64,000 nt of DNA from positions 4,226,501 to 4,290,500 of the forward strand of contig NZ_CP076134.1 of the NCBI RefSeq assembly GCF_018736085.1. The letters are read 5' to 3'. Source of the DNA: Bradyrhizobium sediminis. GTDB taxonomy: Bacteria > Pseudomonadota > Alphaproteobacteria > Rhizobiales > Xanthobacteraceae. Both the position numbers and the translations under genes were made by a program. This document shows positions 52,603-61,075 of the stretch, piece by piece. How positions within the stretch are numbered: position 1 is the first letter of the stretch; each line of letters opens with the position of its first letter. The notes below the pieces were generated by a model. The model was not told the origin of the DNA, did no database searches, and saw only the letters and a program-made list of their open reading frames with translations.

Positions 52603-53769
52603 ATGAGCGTTACGGCACAATCATCAACCGATCCTCGGCCAGTGCGATTCGTAAGGCTTTTCCTTTGCGGCGACGTCATGACGGGACGAGGCATTGATCA
52701 GGTACTGCTGCATCCCTGCGACCCAACGCTGCACGAAGGCTACGTCGCCTCGGCAAAGGATTATGTTGGTTTAGCCGAGCAAGCGAATGGCCCAATTCCC
52801 CGACACGCCGAGCCTTCGTACGTGTGGGGCGCCGCGCTCGATGAATTGAGCCGGATGCAGCCGGACGCGCGTATCATCAACCTGGAAACGGCCATTACCC
52901 GTAGCGACGACTACGCCCGAAAGGGCATCAATTACCGCATGAGTCCGGAGAATGCCGACTGCCTCTCCGCCGCAGGGATCGACTGCTGTGTGCTCGCCAA
53001 CAATCACGTCCTGGATTGGGGACGGAGCGGTCTGTTGCAGACATTAGCGGCACTGGAACACCTGAAGATCAAGGCTGCCGGCGCCGGTCGAAATGCCTCC
53101 GAGGCCGCGGCGCCGGCAGCACTGGACCTTGCCAACAAGGCGCGGGTACTTGTCTTTTCTTTCGGCGCTGTGACGAGCGGCATTCCCCGCAGTTGGGCCG
53201 CCACAACGGACACTCCCGGTGTCAACCTCCTGACGCGGCTTTCCGAAGTGGACGCACTACGCGCCGCGGAATACATCGTCAGCGTCAAGCAACCGGGCGA
53301 CTTGGCCGTTGTCTCGCTCCATTGGGGATCAAATTGGGGCTACGAAATCCCCGAAGAGCAACAACTATTCGCGCGCACGCTCATCGACCAAGCGAATGTG
53401 TCTGTCGTTCATGGCCATTCATCGCATCATGCCAAGGCCATCGAGGTCTACCATAGGCGGCTTATTCTCTATGGTTGCGGCGACTTCCTCAATGATTATG
53501 AAGGGATCTGCGGCTACGAAGAGTTCCGCAGCGACCTGGCGCTGATGTATTTCGTGGATATCGAACCGGCGACCGGAGATCTCGCCGCGTTCGAGATCAT
53601 CCCTCTTCAAATCAGGAAGTTCCGGCTTGGCCGCCCCTCGAGGCAGGACATCGAGTGGGTGCAACAGACGCTCCAGCGGGAATGTCTGCGGTTCGAGACC
53701 GGCATCGTACTCGATCCGGGCGGCCGGCTCGTCCCTTCCCGCCCGATCTCCAACCGACCCGCCACCTGA
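52603..53769 (+). CDS. CapA/PgsA-family metallophosphatase-like protein
   Basis: 388 residues from ATG 52603. FLCGDVMTGRGIDQVL at the start, INLETAIT, NNHVLDWGRSGL, VVSLHWGSNWGYE, VVHGHSSHHAKAIEVY and YGCGDFLNDYEG follow the calcineurin-like CapA pattern. No signal peptide is seen, so it may be cytoplasmic. Relatives act in capsule or polyglutamate synthesis. A CapA-like gene also belongs to the mycobacterial DosR regulon (Rv0574c). Confidence 0.88.
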   Translation: MSVTAQSSTDPRPVRFVRLFLCGDVMTGRGIDQVLLHPCDPTLHEGYVASAKDYVGLAEQANGPIPRHAEPSYVWGAALDELSRMQPDARIINLETAITRSDDYARKGINYRMSPENADCLSAAGIDCCVLANNHVLDWGRSGLLQTLAALEHLKIKAAGAGRNASEAAAPAALDLANKARVLVFSFGAVTSGIPRSWAATTDTPGVNLLTRLSEVDALRAAEYIVSVKQPGDLAVVSLHWGSNWGYEIPEEQQLFARTLIDQANVSVVHGHSSHHAKAIEVYHRRLILYGCGDFLNDYEGICGYEEFRSDLALMYFVDIEPATGDLAAFEIIPLQIRKFRLGRPSRQDIEWVQQTLQRECLRFETGIVLDPGGRLVPSRPISNRPAT

Positions 53770-53885
53770 CGTCTCTCGCAAGTTCGTCTCTTTCGATGAA
53801 GTCCGTGCCTGACAGGGCGACTGAGCATCCTCCGTTCACGCGACGGGAGCGCTCTGGTGCGGGATAACGTCGCCAACGGTCAGCT

Positions 53886-53899
53886 TTGATCCAGGTCAA
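53886..53899. promoter_or_regulatory. FixK/FNR-like box
   Basis: TTGATCCAGGTCAA, exact match. It is 317 bases before the next gene (54216), with the repeat copy between. A start site near the repeat could explain the long leader. Confidence 0.6.
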
Positions 53900-53976
53900 G
53901 GCACTCCGCCGGCTCCGGCGCTTGAATAATTTTCTGTTGCGCGGAGGCAAGATTGGCGAAATACGGCAGTGAACCG

Positions 53977-54084
53977 TCTAAGGGCGTGGATCTGCCTATG
54001 TGATGAACCAGTCTGCTGACGAAGCGTGACGGAAGGGCCCGTAGCTGTCCTGTCCGAGCACCCCGGAGGAAACTTCGGTTCGAC
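53977..54084. repeat. ~106-bp dispersed repeat, copy 2
   Basis: Direct-orientation partner of 39419-39524. Begins TCTAAGGGCGTGGATCTGCC and ends CTTCGGTTCGAC. Most differences are scattered single bases and no reading frame is clearly preserved, which suggests a structured leader or untranslated element. Confidence 0.7.
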
Positions 54085-54215
54085 GGATGAGAGGCGCGGG
54101 CCCTGCGCTTTGCAAAACCCAATGCTTTCCCGCTCGCTTCGAACCAGAGCTTTCGCGCGCCCGAACAGAAAACCATCAGAACTAGACGAACGGCAACAGC
54201 TCGGAGGATATCCGA

Positions 54216-54695
54216 ATGGAACCCTTTCCCGTAGATATCGATCCCAAGCAGATCGTTCGCTGGATCATTGCCGAGCATCGGATCACCCCCTCGTCTCTGA
54301 AGATCGTCGCGCGCCGCACAGCCGAGGAGCGCCAAATCCCCGCTCGCGCAGACCTTCACCTCGGCGATGAGGAGCGCGAGGACCTCAGCGAGATCGCCAC
54401 TGTTGCAACCCTGGAGATCGCTCCCGCCCACCCGTCCGACGGCTGGCTGATGACCATTGTCGTTGAAGACGAAATCGGTCCGCGCGGGCCCGGCAGGGGC
54501 ACGATGGTAGAGGATGAGCAGCCGATTGATCTTGACTCCTTCTACAGCCAGTTCATCCGCCCCGAACGAGGAACCGCGACAGTCGTCGCGCAGGCAAACG
54601 ATTCCGAGGCCGAGGCCCGCCTGTCCAGCCTACTCGCTTCCATCGAGAACGATCGGCACGGCCCCGGTGTTGTCAAGCAAGAGCGGGCAAAATGA
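54216..54695 (+). CDS. Acidic hypothetical protein
   Basis: 159 residues, rich in Glu and Asp. Starts MEPFPVDIDPKQIVRWIIAEH and contains LEIAPAHPSDGWLMTIVVEDEIGPRGPG, which may be a small alpha+beta domain. GGAGGATATCCG precedes the ATG. I recognise no family. It is followed by ald on the same strand, 144 bases away, so a shared transcript is possible. Confidence 0.65.
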   Translation: MEPFPVDIDPKQIVRWIIAEHRITPSSLKIVARRTAEERQIPARADLHLGDEEREDLSEIATVATLEIAPAHPSDGWLMTIVVEDEIGPRGPGRGTMVEDEQPIDLDSFYSQFIRPERGTATVVAQANDSEAEARLSSLLASIENDRHGPGVVKQERAK

Positions 54696-54839
54696 ACGAA
54701 GTCTTCGCTCTGGCTTCGTAATTGGTTCTAAACATGCGGCAGAGGCCGTCGTGAGGACTGCCGGAAACGGCATTGGATGTTGTCGAGGGCAGGAAATTCG
54801 ACCGTGGCTCTAACGCCTGACCGAGGTTGAGAGACGACA

Positions 54840-55955
54840 ATGTTCATCGGCGTTCCCAAGGAAATCAAAACCGACGAATACCGCGTCGGCCTCACTCCCG
54901 CGACGGTCGAGGAACTGACAACGAGGGGGCATCGGGTCGTGGTCGAGACCGTGGCGGGTGCCGGGGCCGGCATTGCCGACCAGGAGTACATCGCCGCCGG
55001 CGCCGAGATCGCCACAAGTGCGGATCAGATATTTCAGCGCGCCGAACTGATCGTGAAGGTGAAAGAGCCGCTTGCATCCGAGCGGGAGCAATTGCGCCGC
55101 GGCCAGATTATCTTCACCTATTTGCATCTGGCGCCCGATCCCGAGCAGACCCACGACCTGATGGCCTCGGGTGTGACGGCGCTTGCCTACGAAACCGTCA
55201 CCGACGCGGCGGGCAAGCTGCCGCTGCTCGCCCCGATGTCGAGGGTCGCCGGCCGCATGGCGCCGCAGGTCGCCGCCCATTTCCTACAACGCCCCCAAGG
55301 GGGCCGCGGCATCCTGCTCGGAGGGATCGACGGCCTGCCGCCCGCCAGCATCCTCGTTCTTGGCGGCGGCGTCGTCGGGTCCAACGCGGCGGAGATGGCA
55401 ATCGGGATGGGCGCCAAGGTCAGCATCGCCGCGCGCACCCCCGAGACCTTGCGCCAGCTGTCGCAGCGGTTTGGCGATGGCGTCACGACGGTCACCTCTG
55501 ATGCGGAGGCAATCGAGGCCCTCTGCTCCTCCGCGGACGTGGTGATCGGGGCCGCTCTGGTCGCGGGCGCCGCTGCGCCCAAGCTTATTCCAGCACGCAC
55601 CGTCGCCGCCATGAAGCCGGGCTCCGTCATCGTCGATGTTTCGATCGATCAGGGCGGCTGCGCCGAAACGTCTCGCCCAACGACACACTCACAGCCGACC
55701 TTCCTGATCGGCGGCGTCGTGCATTATTGCGTCCCGAATATGCCCGGCGCGGTACCGCGGACATCGGCATATGCGCTCGACAATGCCACCCGTCCGTTCG
55801 TGCTGGCGCTCGCCGACAAGGGATTCCCGCGGGCGCTGATCGACAATCCGCATCTGCGCAATGGACTCAATGTGCATGACGGCAAGGTCACTTGCCGCGC
55901 CGTGGCCGACGCCCTGCGGCTGCCCTTCACCGCCGCGATCGATGTCCTGCACTGA
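54840..55955 (+). CDS. ald: Alanine dehydrogenase
   Basis: 371 residues, the normal length. Opens MFIGVPKEIKTDEYRVGLTP, has VKVKEPL with catalytic Lys, YLHLAPD, and the NAD fold ILVLGGGVVGSNAAEMAIGM. C-terminal VPNMPGAVPRTSAYALDNAT is conserved. The enzyme interconverts alanine with pyruvate and ammonia, and in other bacteria is induced by hypoxia to recycle NADH. It precedes the Lon-like gene by 95 bases. Confidence 0.95.
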   Translation: MFIGVPKEIKTDEYRVGLTPATVEELTTRGHRVVVETVAGAGAGIADQEYIAAGAEIATSADQIFQRAELIVKVKEPLASEREQLRRGQIIFTYLHLAPDPEQTHDLMASGVTALAYETVTDAAGKLPLLAPMSRVAGRMAPQVAAHFLQRPQGGRGILLGGIDGLPPASILVLGGGVVGSNAAEMAIGMGAKVSIAARTPETLRQLSQRFGDGVTTVTSDAEAIEALCSSADVVIGAALVAGAAAPKLIPARTVAAMKPGSVIVDVSIDQGGCAETSRPTTHSQPTFLIGGVVHYCVPNMPGAVPRTSAYALDNATRPFVLALADKGFPRALIDNPHLRNGLNVHDGKVTCRAVADALRLPFTAAIDVLH

Positions 55956-55985
55956 GAACTCAGCGCGCCAATGCGCGCCCGGGGC

Positions 55986-55999
55986 TTGATGCACGTCAA
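55986..55999 (+). promoter_or_regulatory. FixK/FNR-like box for the Lon-like gene
   Basis: TTGATGCACGTCAA, exact dyad, 52-65 bases upstream of the GTG at 56051. Confidence 0.7.
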
Positions 56000-56050
56000 G
56001 GCCAACGCCGCCGTTTGACCTGAAATGCGCCGTCAGATCAGGAGCATCAC

Positions 56051-58483
56051 GTGAACGCTGGCACTGCAGAGACAACCGTTCGGCCGCTGGCGGCCGAACA
56101 GCTCTATCGTCCGGCCGATCTGTCGGGCCTGGCGTTTGCGACGACCGCGGAGTTAGAGCCGATCGACGGGCTTGTCGGTCAGGCCCGCGCGGTCGAAGCG
56201 ATCCGGTTCGGAACGCAAGTCGGCAAGGCCGGCTTCAACCTCTTCGTGATCGGTCCCAACGGCGCCCGCATGCAGGACGCCGTCAAGGCCATGCTGGCCG
56301 CAGAGGCGGCGGGAAAGCCCGGTCCTTCCGACTGGGTCTATGTCCACAATTTCGCCAATCCGGAAAAGCCGATCGCCATCGAACTTCCTGCCGGCCGTGC
56401 CCGCGATTTTCACAACGCGATGCACAAGCTGATCGACGATCTCAAGTCCGCCCTGCCTGCGGTGTTCCAGAGCGAGGATTATCAGACGCGTCAGGCCGCC
56501 ATCGACGAGTCATTCCAGAAGCGGCAAGGCGAAGCCTTTTCGGCGCTACGCGACAAGGCCGCCGAAAAGGATATTGCCGTGCTGAGGACGCCGCTCGGCT
56601 TCGCGCTGGCGCCCGTCAGGGATGGCAAGGTCGTTCCGCCGGACGAATTCGGCACCTGGCCCGAAGCCAAGCGCCGCGAGGTGCAGGTCGCCATCGAGGC
56701 ATTGGAGAAAGACCTCGAGCATATCATTCGTCAGGTTCCCCGGTGGGAGACGCAGCGGCGCGACGAGACGCGCCAGCTCGGCCGCGACACGGTAGAATAC
56801 GCGGTCGATCAGTTGATCGAGGATGCCAAAGCCGCCTTCAGCGACGTTCCCAGGGTCGTGCAGCACATCGAAACGGTCCGCGCCGATCTGGTTGAAAACG
56901 TCGGCATGCTCGTCGTCAAGAGCGAAGATGGCGAGAGCGAAGCGGGCCTGTTGAGGAGCGGCAGTCCATTCGACCGCTATGAAGTCAACGTCCTCGTCAG
57001 TCAGGACGGCGAGAAGTCGGTTCCGATCGTCGAGGAACTGCATCCCGCGCTCGGCAACCTGATCGGCCGCATCGAGTATATTCCCCTGCAGGGGGCGCTA
57101 CTGACGAACTTCCGCCTGATCAAGGCCGGCGCCATCCATCGCGCCAACGGCGGCTACCTGCTGCTCGACATCAGGAGTGTTCTGCTCGAACCATTCAGCT
57201 GGGCCGCGCTCAAGCGGACGCTGCGGCGGGGCGAGATCGCGATCGAAGACGTCGGCCGGTTTCTGGGGCTGACCAGCACGGTGTCTCTGGAACCAGATCC
57301 GATCCCGCTCAAGCTGAAGGTCATCCTGTTCGGCGACCGCCTGCTGTACTTCCTGCTCGCTGCCCTCGACCCCGAAATGGCGGAACATTTCAAGGTTCTC
57401 GCCGATTTCGAAAACGATCTTCCGCGAACGCCCGAGAACGAAGCGATCCTCGCGCGGCTGCTGGCGACCCTGGCTCGGCGCGAGGGTTTGAACGCCCTGG
57501 AGCGCGATGCAGTGGCCCTCGTGCTCGAACATGCGGCGCGCCTGGCCGAACATTCCGGCAAGCTTTCGCTGGTCGTGGAACAGCTTCGGGAGATCCTGAT
57601 CGAGGCGGACTATTGCGCGCGCGAAGCTAAGCGGAGCGTGATCTCGGGGGCCGACGTGAATAGTGCCTTGATGGCCCGCATCCGGCGCGCCGCCCGCCTG
57701 CGCGACCGGACGCAGGAGGCCATCATCGAGAAGGTGGCGCTGATCGACACTGCGGGAACGCATGTCGGCCAGATCAATGGCCTGAGCGTTACCGAACTCG
57801 GCGGATTTTCATTCGGGCGCCCGACCCGCATCACCTGCCAGGCGAGACCAGGCAGCGGCAAAGTCGTCGATATCGAGCGCGAAGTCGAACTCGGCGGCCC
57901 GCTCCACTCCAAGGGCGTCCTGATTCTTTCCGGGTTCCTGGCAGGGCAATACGCTCTCGATACCCCGATGTCGCTGTTCGCCAGTCTGGTGTTCGAACAA
58001 TCCTATGGCGGCGTCGAGGGAGACAGCGCGTCGTCTGCCGAGCTCTATGCGCTGCTGTCGGCCCTCGCGGATGTGCCGCTGCGGCAGGATCTTGCGGTGA
58101 CCGGATCGGTGAACCAGCACGGCGAAATTCAGGCGATTGGCGGCGTCAACGAAAAGATCGAAGGCTTCTTCGACATTTGCGAAAAGCGCGGATTGACTGG
58201 AGCGCAAGGCGTACTGATCCCGCAGGCGAACGTCCAACATCTGATGCTGCGCAAGGACGTGCTCGATGCCTGTGCGGCCGGCCGCTTTGCCGTCTACGCG
58301 ATCGCTACGCTCAATGAAGGGATCGCGCTCCTGACCGGGCTTGCCGCCGGCGTGCGCGGTTCAGACGGGGCTTATCCGCTCGACAGCATCAATCGGCGAG
58401 TGGAAGATCGGCTGCGGGCTTTCGCCAGCATCCGGAGGAATTTCACCAACCAGAGCAACGGCGGCGGAGCACCCGCCAACTAG
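56051..58483 (+). CDS. Lon-family protease with degenerate ATPase (YcbZ/LonC-like)
   Basis: 810 residues from GTG 56051. An N-terminal AAA-like region contains GPNGARMQDAV where a Walker A would be; the Lys-Ser/Thr is missing. The middle (GAIHRANGGYLLLDIRSVLLEPFSW) is the second-half ATPase core of YcbZ-type Lon. The C-terminal protease domain has Ser in EGDSASSAEL and Lys in GVNEKIEGFFD. It should cut proteins but may not unfold them by ATP. A USP-like gene follows by two bases. Confidence 0.9.
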   Translation: MNAGTAETTVRPLAAEQLYRPADLSGLAFATTAELEPIDGLVGQARAVEAIRFGTQVGKAGFNLFVIGPNGARMQDAVKAMLAAEAAGKPGPSDWVYVHNFANPEKPIAIELPAGRARDFHNAMHKLIDDLKSALPAVFQSEDYQTRQAAIDESFQKRQGEAFSALRDKAAEKDIAVLRTPLGFALAPVRDGKVVPPDEFGTWPEAKRREVQVAIEALEKDLEHIIRQVPRWETQRRDETRQLGRDTVEYAVDQLIEDAKAAFSDVPRVVQHIETVRADLVENVGMLVVKSEDGESEAGLLRSGSPFDRYEVNVLVSQDGEKSVPIVEELHPALGNLIGRIEYIPLQGALLTNFRLIKAGAIHRANGGYLLLDIRSVLLEPFSWAALKRTLRRGEIAIEDVGRFLGLTSTVSLEPDPIPLKLKVILFGDRLLYFLLAALDPEMAEHFKVLADFENDLPRTPENEAILARLLATLARREGLNALERDAVALVLEHAARLAEHSGKLSLVVEQLREILIEADYCAREAKRSVISGADVNSALMARIRRAARLRDRTQEAIIEKVALIDTAGTHVGQINGLSVTELGGFSFGRPTRITCQARPGSGKVVDIEREVELGGPLHSKGVLILSGFLAGQYALDTPMSLFASLVFEQSYGGVEGDSASSAELYALLSALADVPLRQDLAVTGSVNQHGEIQAIGGVNEKIEGFFDICEKRGLTGAQGVLIPQANVQHLMLRKDVLDACAAGRFAVYAIATLNEGIALLTGLAAGVRGSDGAYPLDSINRRVEDRLRAFASIRRNFTNQSNGGGAPAN

Positions 58484-58485
58484 CC

Positions 58486-59358
58486 ATGACGAAGGACGCT
58501 CACAGTTTCAAGCGGCTCGTGCTGGGACTTCAGCCCGGCGCGCATGACCGCACGATGCAGCTGGCCGTCGAACTGGCCGACCTGCTTCATCTCGATCTGC
58601 TGGGGCTGTTCCTCGAAGACAGCGGCCTGCGCGACCTCGCCAGCATCCCCTTTTCGCGCGAGTTCAGGCCGCTCGGCGGCGGCTGGCGCGCGATCGACCT
58701 GGACCGGCTGTCGCGCGACTTCGAACTTGCCGCACGCAGCATCGAACGGAAATTCATGGACGCGGCAAAACGCCTCCCGACCGGATGCCAGTTCGAGGTC
58801 GCGCGGGGTTCGATCGCCCAGACATTCGCTTCGGTCTCGCGAATCGACGACATCGTCATGATCGCCGAGCCCAGAAGCCCCGCCGAGCGGGCCACCCAGC
58901 AATTCTCATGGCTGTTGGAAGGGGCCTTCCGGTCGGCGGCCGCTGTCATGCTCGTGCCGCCGCATATCGCGCGAACGAAGGGCCCCGTTGTCGCGATTGC
59001 GGCATCGTCCGGCGACCCAAGCATTCTTGCGGCTGCGGCTATCGCGCTCGCGGCAAAGGAAGAGCTGGTCGTCATCGAAACCGACGGCCTCGATGCGGAT
59101 GATCCGCGCATCCGCAAACTTGCCGACGATACCGGCCTTGTCATCAAACGTATGGCCGCGCCCAACGTCCGACTGGCCGATCCGGCGGCTTGCGCTCAGG
59201 CCTTCCGCCAGATCGCGGAGCGGCTGATTGTCGTGACCCGCGACACCCTGGTGGAGGGAGCGGCCTCGGCGATTTCAGCGGCGCGGCGGGTTCCCGTGCT
59301 GATCGTCGAGCCACCGGGAATGGCGGCAGTTGAATCCGCACCGCCAACGGGCCGCTAA
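58486..59358 (+). CDS. Usp-like protein coupled to the Lon-like protease
   Basis: 290 residues in two Usp-like halves (1-160 and 165-275). RLVLGLQPGAHDRTMQLAVELADLLHLDLLGLFLED opens like a UspA fold; the second half is less regular. Nucleotide-loop motifs are unclear. Its ATG is two bases after the lon stop, so translation is coupled, suggesting an adaptor or partner role. The 3' end overlaps thpR by four bases on the opposite strand. Confidence 0.7.
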   Translation: MTKDAHSFKRLVLGLQPGAHDRTMQLAVELADLLHLDLLGLFLEDSGLRDLASIPFSREFRPLGGGWRAIDLDRLSRDFELAARSIERKFMDAAKRLPTGCQFEVARGSIAQTFASVSRIDDIVMIAEPRSPAERATQQFSWLLEGAFRSAAAVMLVPPHIARTKGPVVAIAASSGDPSILAAAAIALAAKEELVVIETDGLDADDPRIRKLADDTGLVIKRMAAPNVRLADPAACAQAFRQIAERLIVVTRDTLVEGAASAISAARRVPVLIVEPPGMAAVESAPPTGR

Positions 59359-59975
59359 ACACCATTTGGCCCCGTTGCAGGTTCCGGACCGGCGCCGAAC
59401 GGGAGCGCCGCAAGCAGCTTGTAGCCGCTTTCTCCGGGGGCTGGCGACTGCAGGAGCTCGACCGAGCCAATGCGCTGCGCCATCGCAAGCTCCCGATCGA
59501 TCGGGCATTTCCGCGCGATGGCGGCTCCATTGCCGCGAAGCCGGGCGAGCGTGACATGCGGCCGAAAGGGCCGCTCGTCCGTTTGCCCAAACGCCTGAAG
59601 CAGCGCGGCGCGCAGTTGCGCGAGGTCCGGTCCGGCCGCGCATTCCGCCCACAGAAACCGCGGGCGTCTCGGCTCCGGACCATATCCGACATGGCGAAAT
59701 TCCAGCACGAATTCGCCGAACCTGCCGGCGACGCTACCAAGCTTCCCGACCGCATCCGATATCGAAGCCTCGTTCCACGGCGGCACCAGCGTGAGATGAA
59801 TGTCGGCAGCGGCAATCAGACGAACCGGCAAATGCTGCAGTTCGCGCGCCATCCGCGCGAGTTCGTCGGCGATCCCGGGCGCAAACTTGAGTGCGACGAA
59901 AACGCGCGCGCGCGGTGGACCGTCTGAGCCTGCAGTCAGGTTTTCTGTTTGGTCCGATCCGCTTTCCGATCCCAT
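59355..59975 (-). CDS. thpR: RNA 2',3'-cyclic phosphodiesterase (2'-5' RNA ligase family)
   Basis: 206 residues. The two active-site motifs HxTx are HLTLVPP near residue 60 and HVTLARL near residue 140. RVFVALKF opens the fold. It opens 2',3'-cyclic phosphates on RNA, an activity that fits with RtcB ends. No box is seen immediately upstream. It converges with the USP-like gene. Confidence 0.9.
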   Translation of the reverse strand: MGSESGSDQTENLTAGSDGPPRARVFVALKFAPGIADELARMARELQHLPVRLIAAADIHLTLVPPWNEASISDAVGKLGSVAGRFGEFVLEFRHVGYGPEPRRPRFLWAECAAGPDLAQLRAALLQAFGQTDERPFRPHVTLARLRGNGAAIARKCPIDRELAMAQRIGSVELLQSPAPGESGYKLLAALPFGAGPEPATGPNGV

Positions 59976-60104
59976 CGAGATGCCCCGCGCAATCTGCCGC
60001 TCATAAGGACCGATTGACCGGTCTCGGCGCTGGCTGAATCAACGCCGGTTCAATTCACCGCAATCCGACCGGTGAAATTAAGCTTTACCGGGGGCGGTGC
60101 ACGA

Positions 60105-60118
60105 TTGATCCTGATCAA
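60105..60118 (+). promoter_or_regulatory. FixK/FNR-like box
   Basis: TTGATCCTGATCAA, exact, 77-90 bases upstream of the gene at 60195. Confidence 0.7.
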
Positions 60119-60194
60119 GACAGCCGATACCCAGTCTGCTCACTTGGCCTGCAAGGGCAGGCCATCCCAACATACGCTGACCGAGGAGGCACCG

Positions 60195-60452
60195 ATGGCA
60201 AAAACCGATCCTGGCGCGACTGCATTTGCCACCCCTGACGATATCAAGGGCGTCTTGGGCGATCTCGATCAGGCTCAGATTCTGGCAATCATGTCGCTGC
60301 GACCGTCGATTGCGGACCTCGAACAAGCATCGGTGTGGCTTGACGGCGATCCGGACGTGTTCGGCGCCGGAATGGCCTTACAAGGCGTGGCCTCGGAAAT
60401 TGTCGCGATCCTCACGGAGAACGAAGACGAGGAGCCACCGCGTACGGGATAA
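60195..60452 (+). CDS. Small acidic hypothetical protein
   Basis: 85 residues from ATG 60195 behind GAGGAGG. Largely helical and acidic (DDIKGVLGDLDQAQILAIMSLRPS). It ends in NEDEEPPRTG. I know no family for it. Its box makes it a likely member of the low-oxygen set. Confidence 0.7.
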   Translation: MAKTDPGATAFATPDDIKGVLGDLDQAQILAIMSLRPSIADLEQASVWLDGDPDVFGAGMALQGVASEIVAILTENEDEEPPRTG

Positions 60453-60540
60453 TGGCGCGCGGGAGGCTGGAGATCGGCGTTCGTTAGGTTCGGTCCAATT
60501 CATCCCGGATCGTTGTCGACTCCCTCCCATTGAAGCGCGC

Positions 60541-60554
60541 TTGACGCATATCAA
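60541..60554 (+). promoter_or_regulatory. FixK/FNR-like box for DUF2267 copy 3
   Basis: TTGACGCATATCAA, exact, 96-109 bases upstream of the start at 60650. Confidence 0.7.
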
Positions 60555-60649
60555 AATGAGCCAGATTCGCCACGAGTAGATTGCGCTCCTCAAACGAGAG
60601 GCGACAGACGTAGATCGATCCTGCCATCTGGAAGCGAACGGAGGGCGTT

Positions 60650-61075
60650 ATGAACACATCAGGCGTCGCCGGACTGGATCACACCGTTCAGGAAACCAAT
60701 GTCTGGCTCAGGGCAGTCGCTGAGCAGTTGCACTTTGAGGATCGCCACCACGCCTACATGGCGCTGCGGGCCGTGTTGCATGCGTTGCGCGACCGGTTAC
60801 CCCCGGAGGTCGCGGTGCATCTCGGCGCCCAGCTTCCGACGCTGGTGCGCGGCGTCTACTATGAAGGCTGGCATATGGCTGGAAAGCCGGTGAAGGATCG
60901 CAGCGTCCAGGAATTTGCTGACCACGTTTTGCAAGCATTGCCGCCACGATTTCCGATGGATCCGCTAACCGTGGCCCGCGGCGTGTTCGAGACCCTTTGG
61001 GAGAAGCTCGATCCGGGCGAGTTTGCAAAGCTCATGGACCACCTGCCGGCTCCCCTCAGAACCTTGCGGTCCTAG
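60650..61075 (+). CDS. DUF2267 protein, copy 3
   Basis: 141 residues. ETNVWLRAVAEQLHFEDRHHAYMALRAVLHALRDRLPPEVAVHLGAQLPTLVRGVYYEGWHM is in the family pattern. An IS630-family element is inserted into its TAG stop: the TA target is at 61073-61074 and the element's first G restores TAG, so the coding sequence is unharmed, but the normal 3' end is displaced 1.15 kb. Confidence 0.92.
   Translation: MNTSGVAGLDHTVQETNVWLRAVAEQLHFEDRHHAYMALRAVLHALRDRLPPEVAVHLGAQLPTLVRGVYYEGWHMAGKPVKDRSVQEFADHVLQALPPRFPMDPLTVARGVFETLWEKLDPGEFAKLMDHLPAPLRTLRS

Larger units (their letters stand above)
53770..54215. other. Regulatory region with a box and a repeat copy
   Basis: About 445 bases without a gene. Contents: FixK-like box 53886-53899 and ~106-bp repeat copy 2 at 53977-54084, the same order as in 39186-39660. 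Confidence 0.5.
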
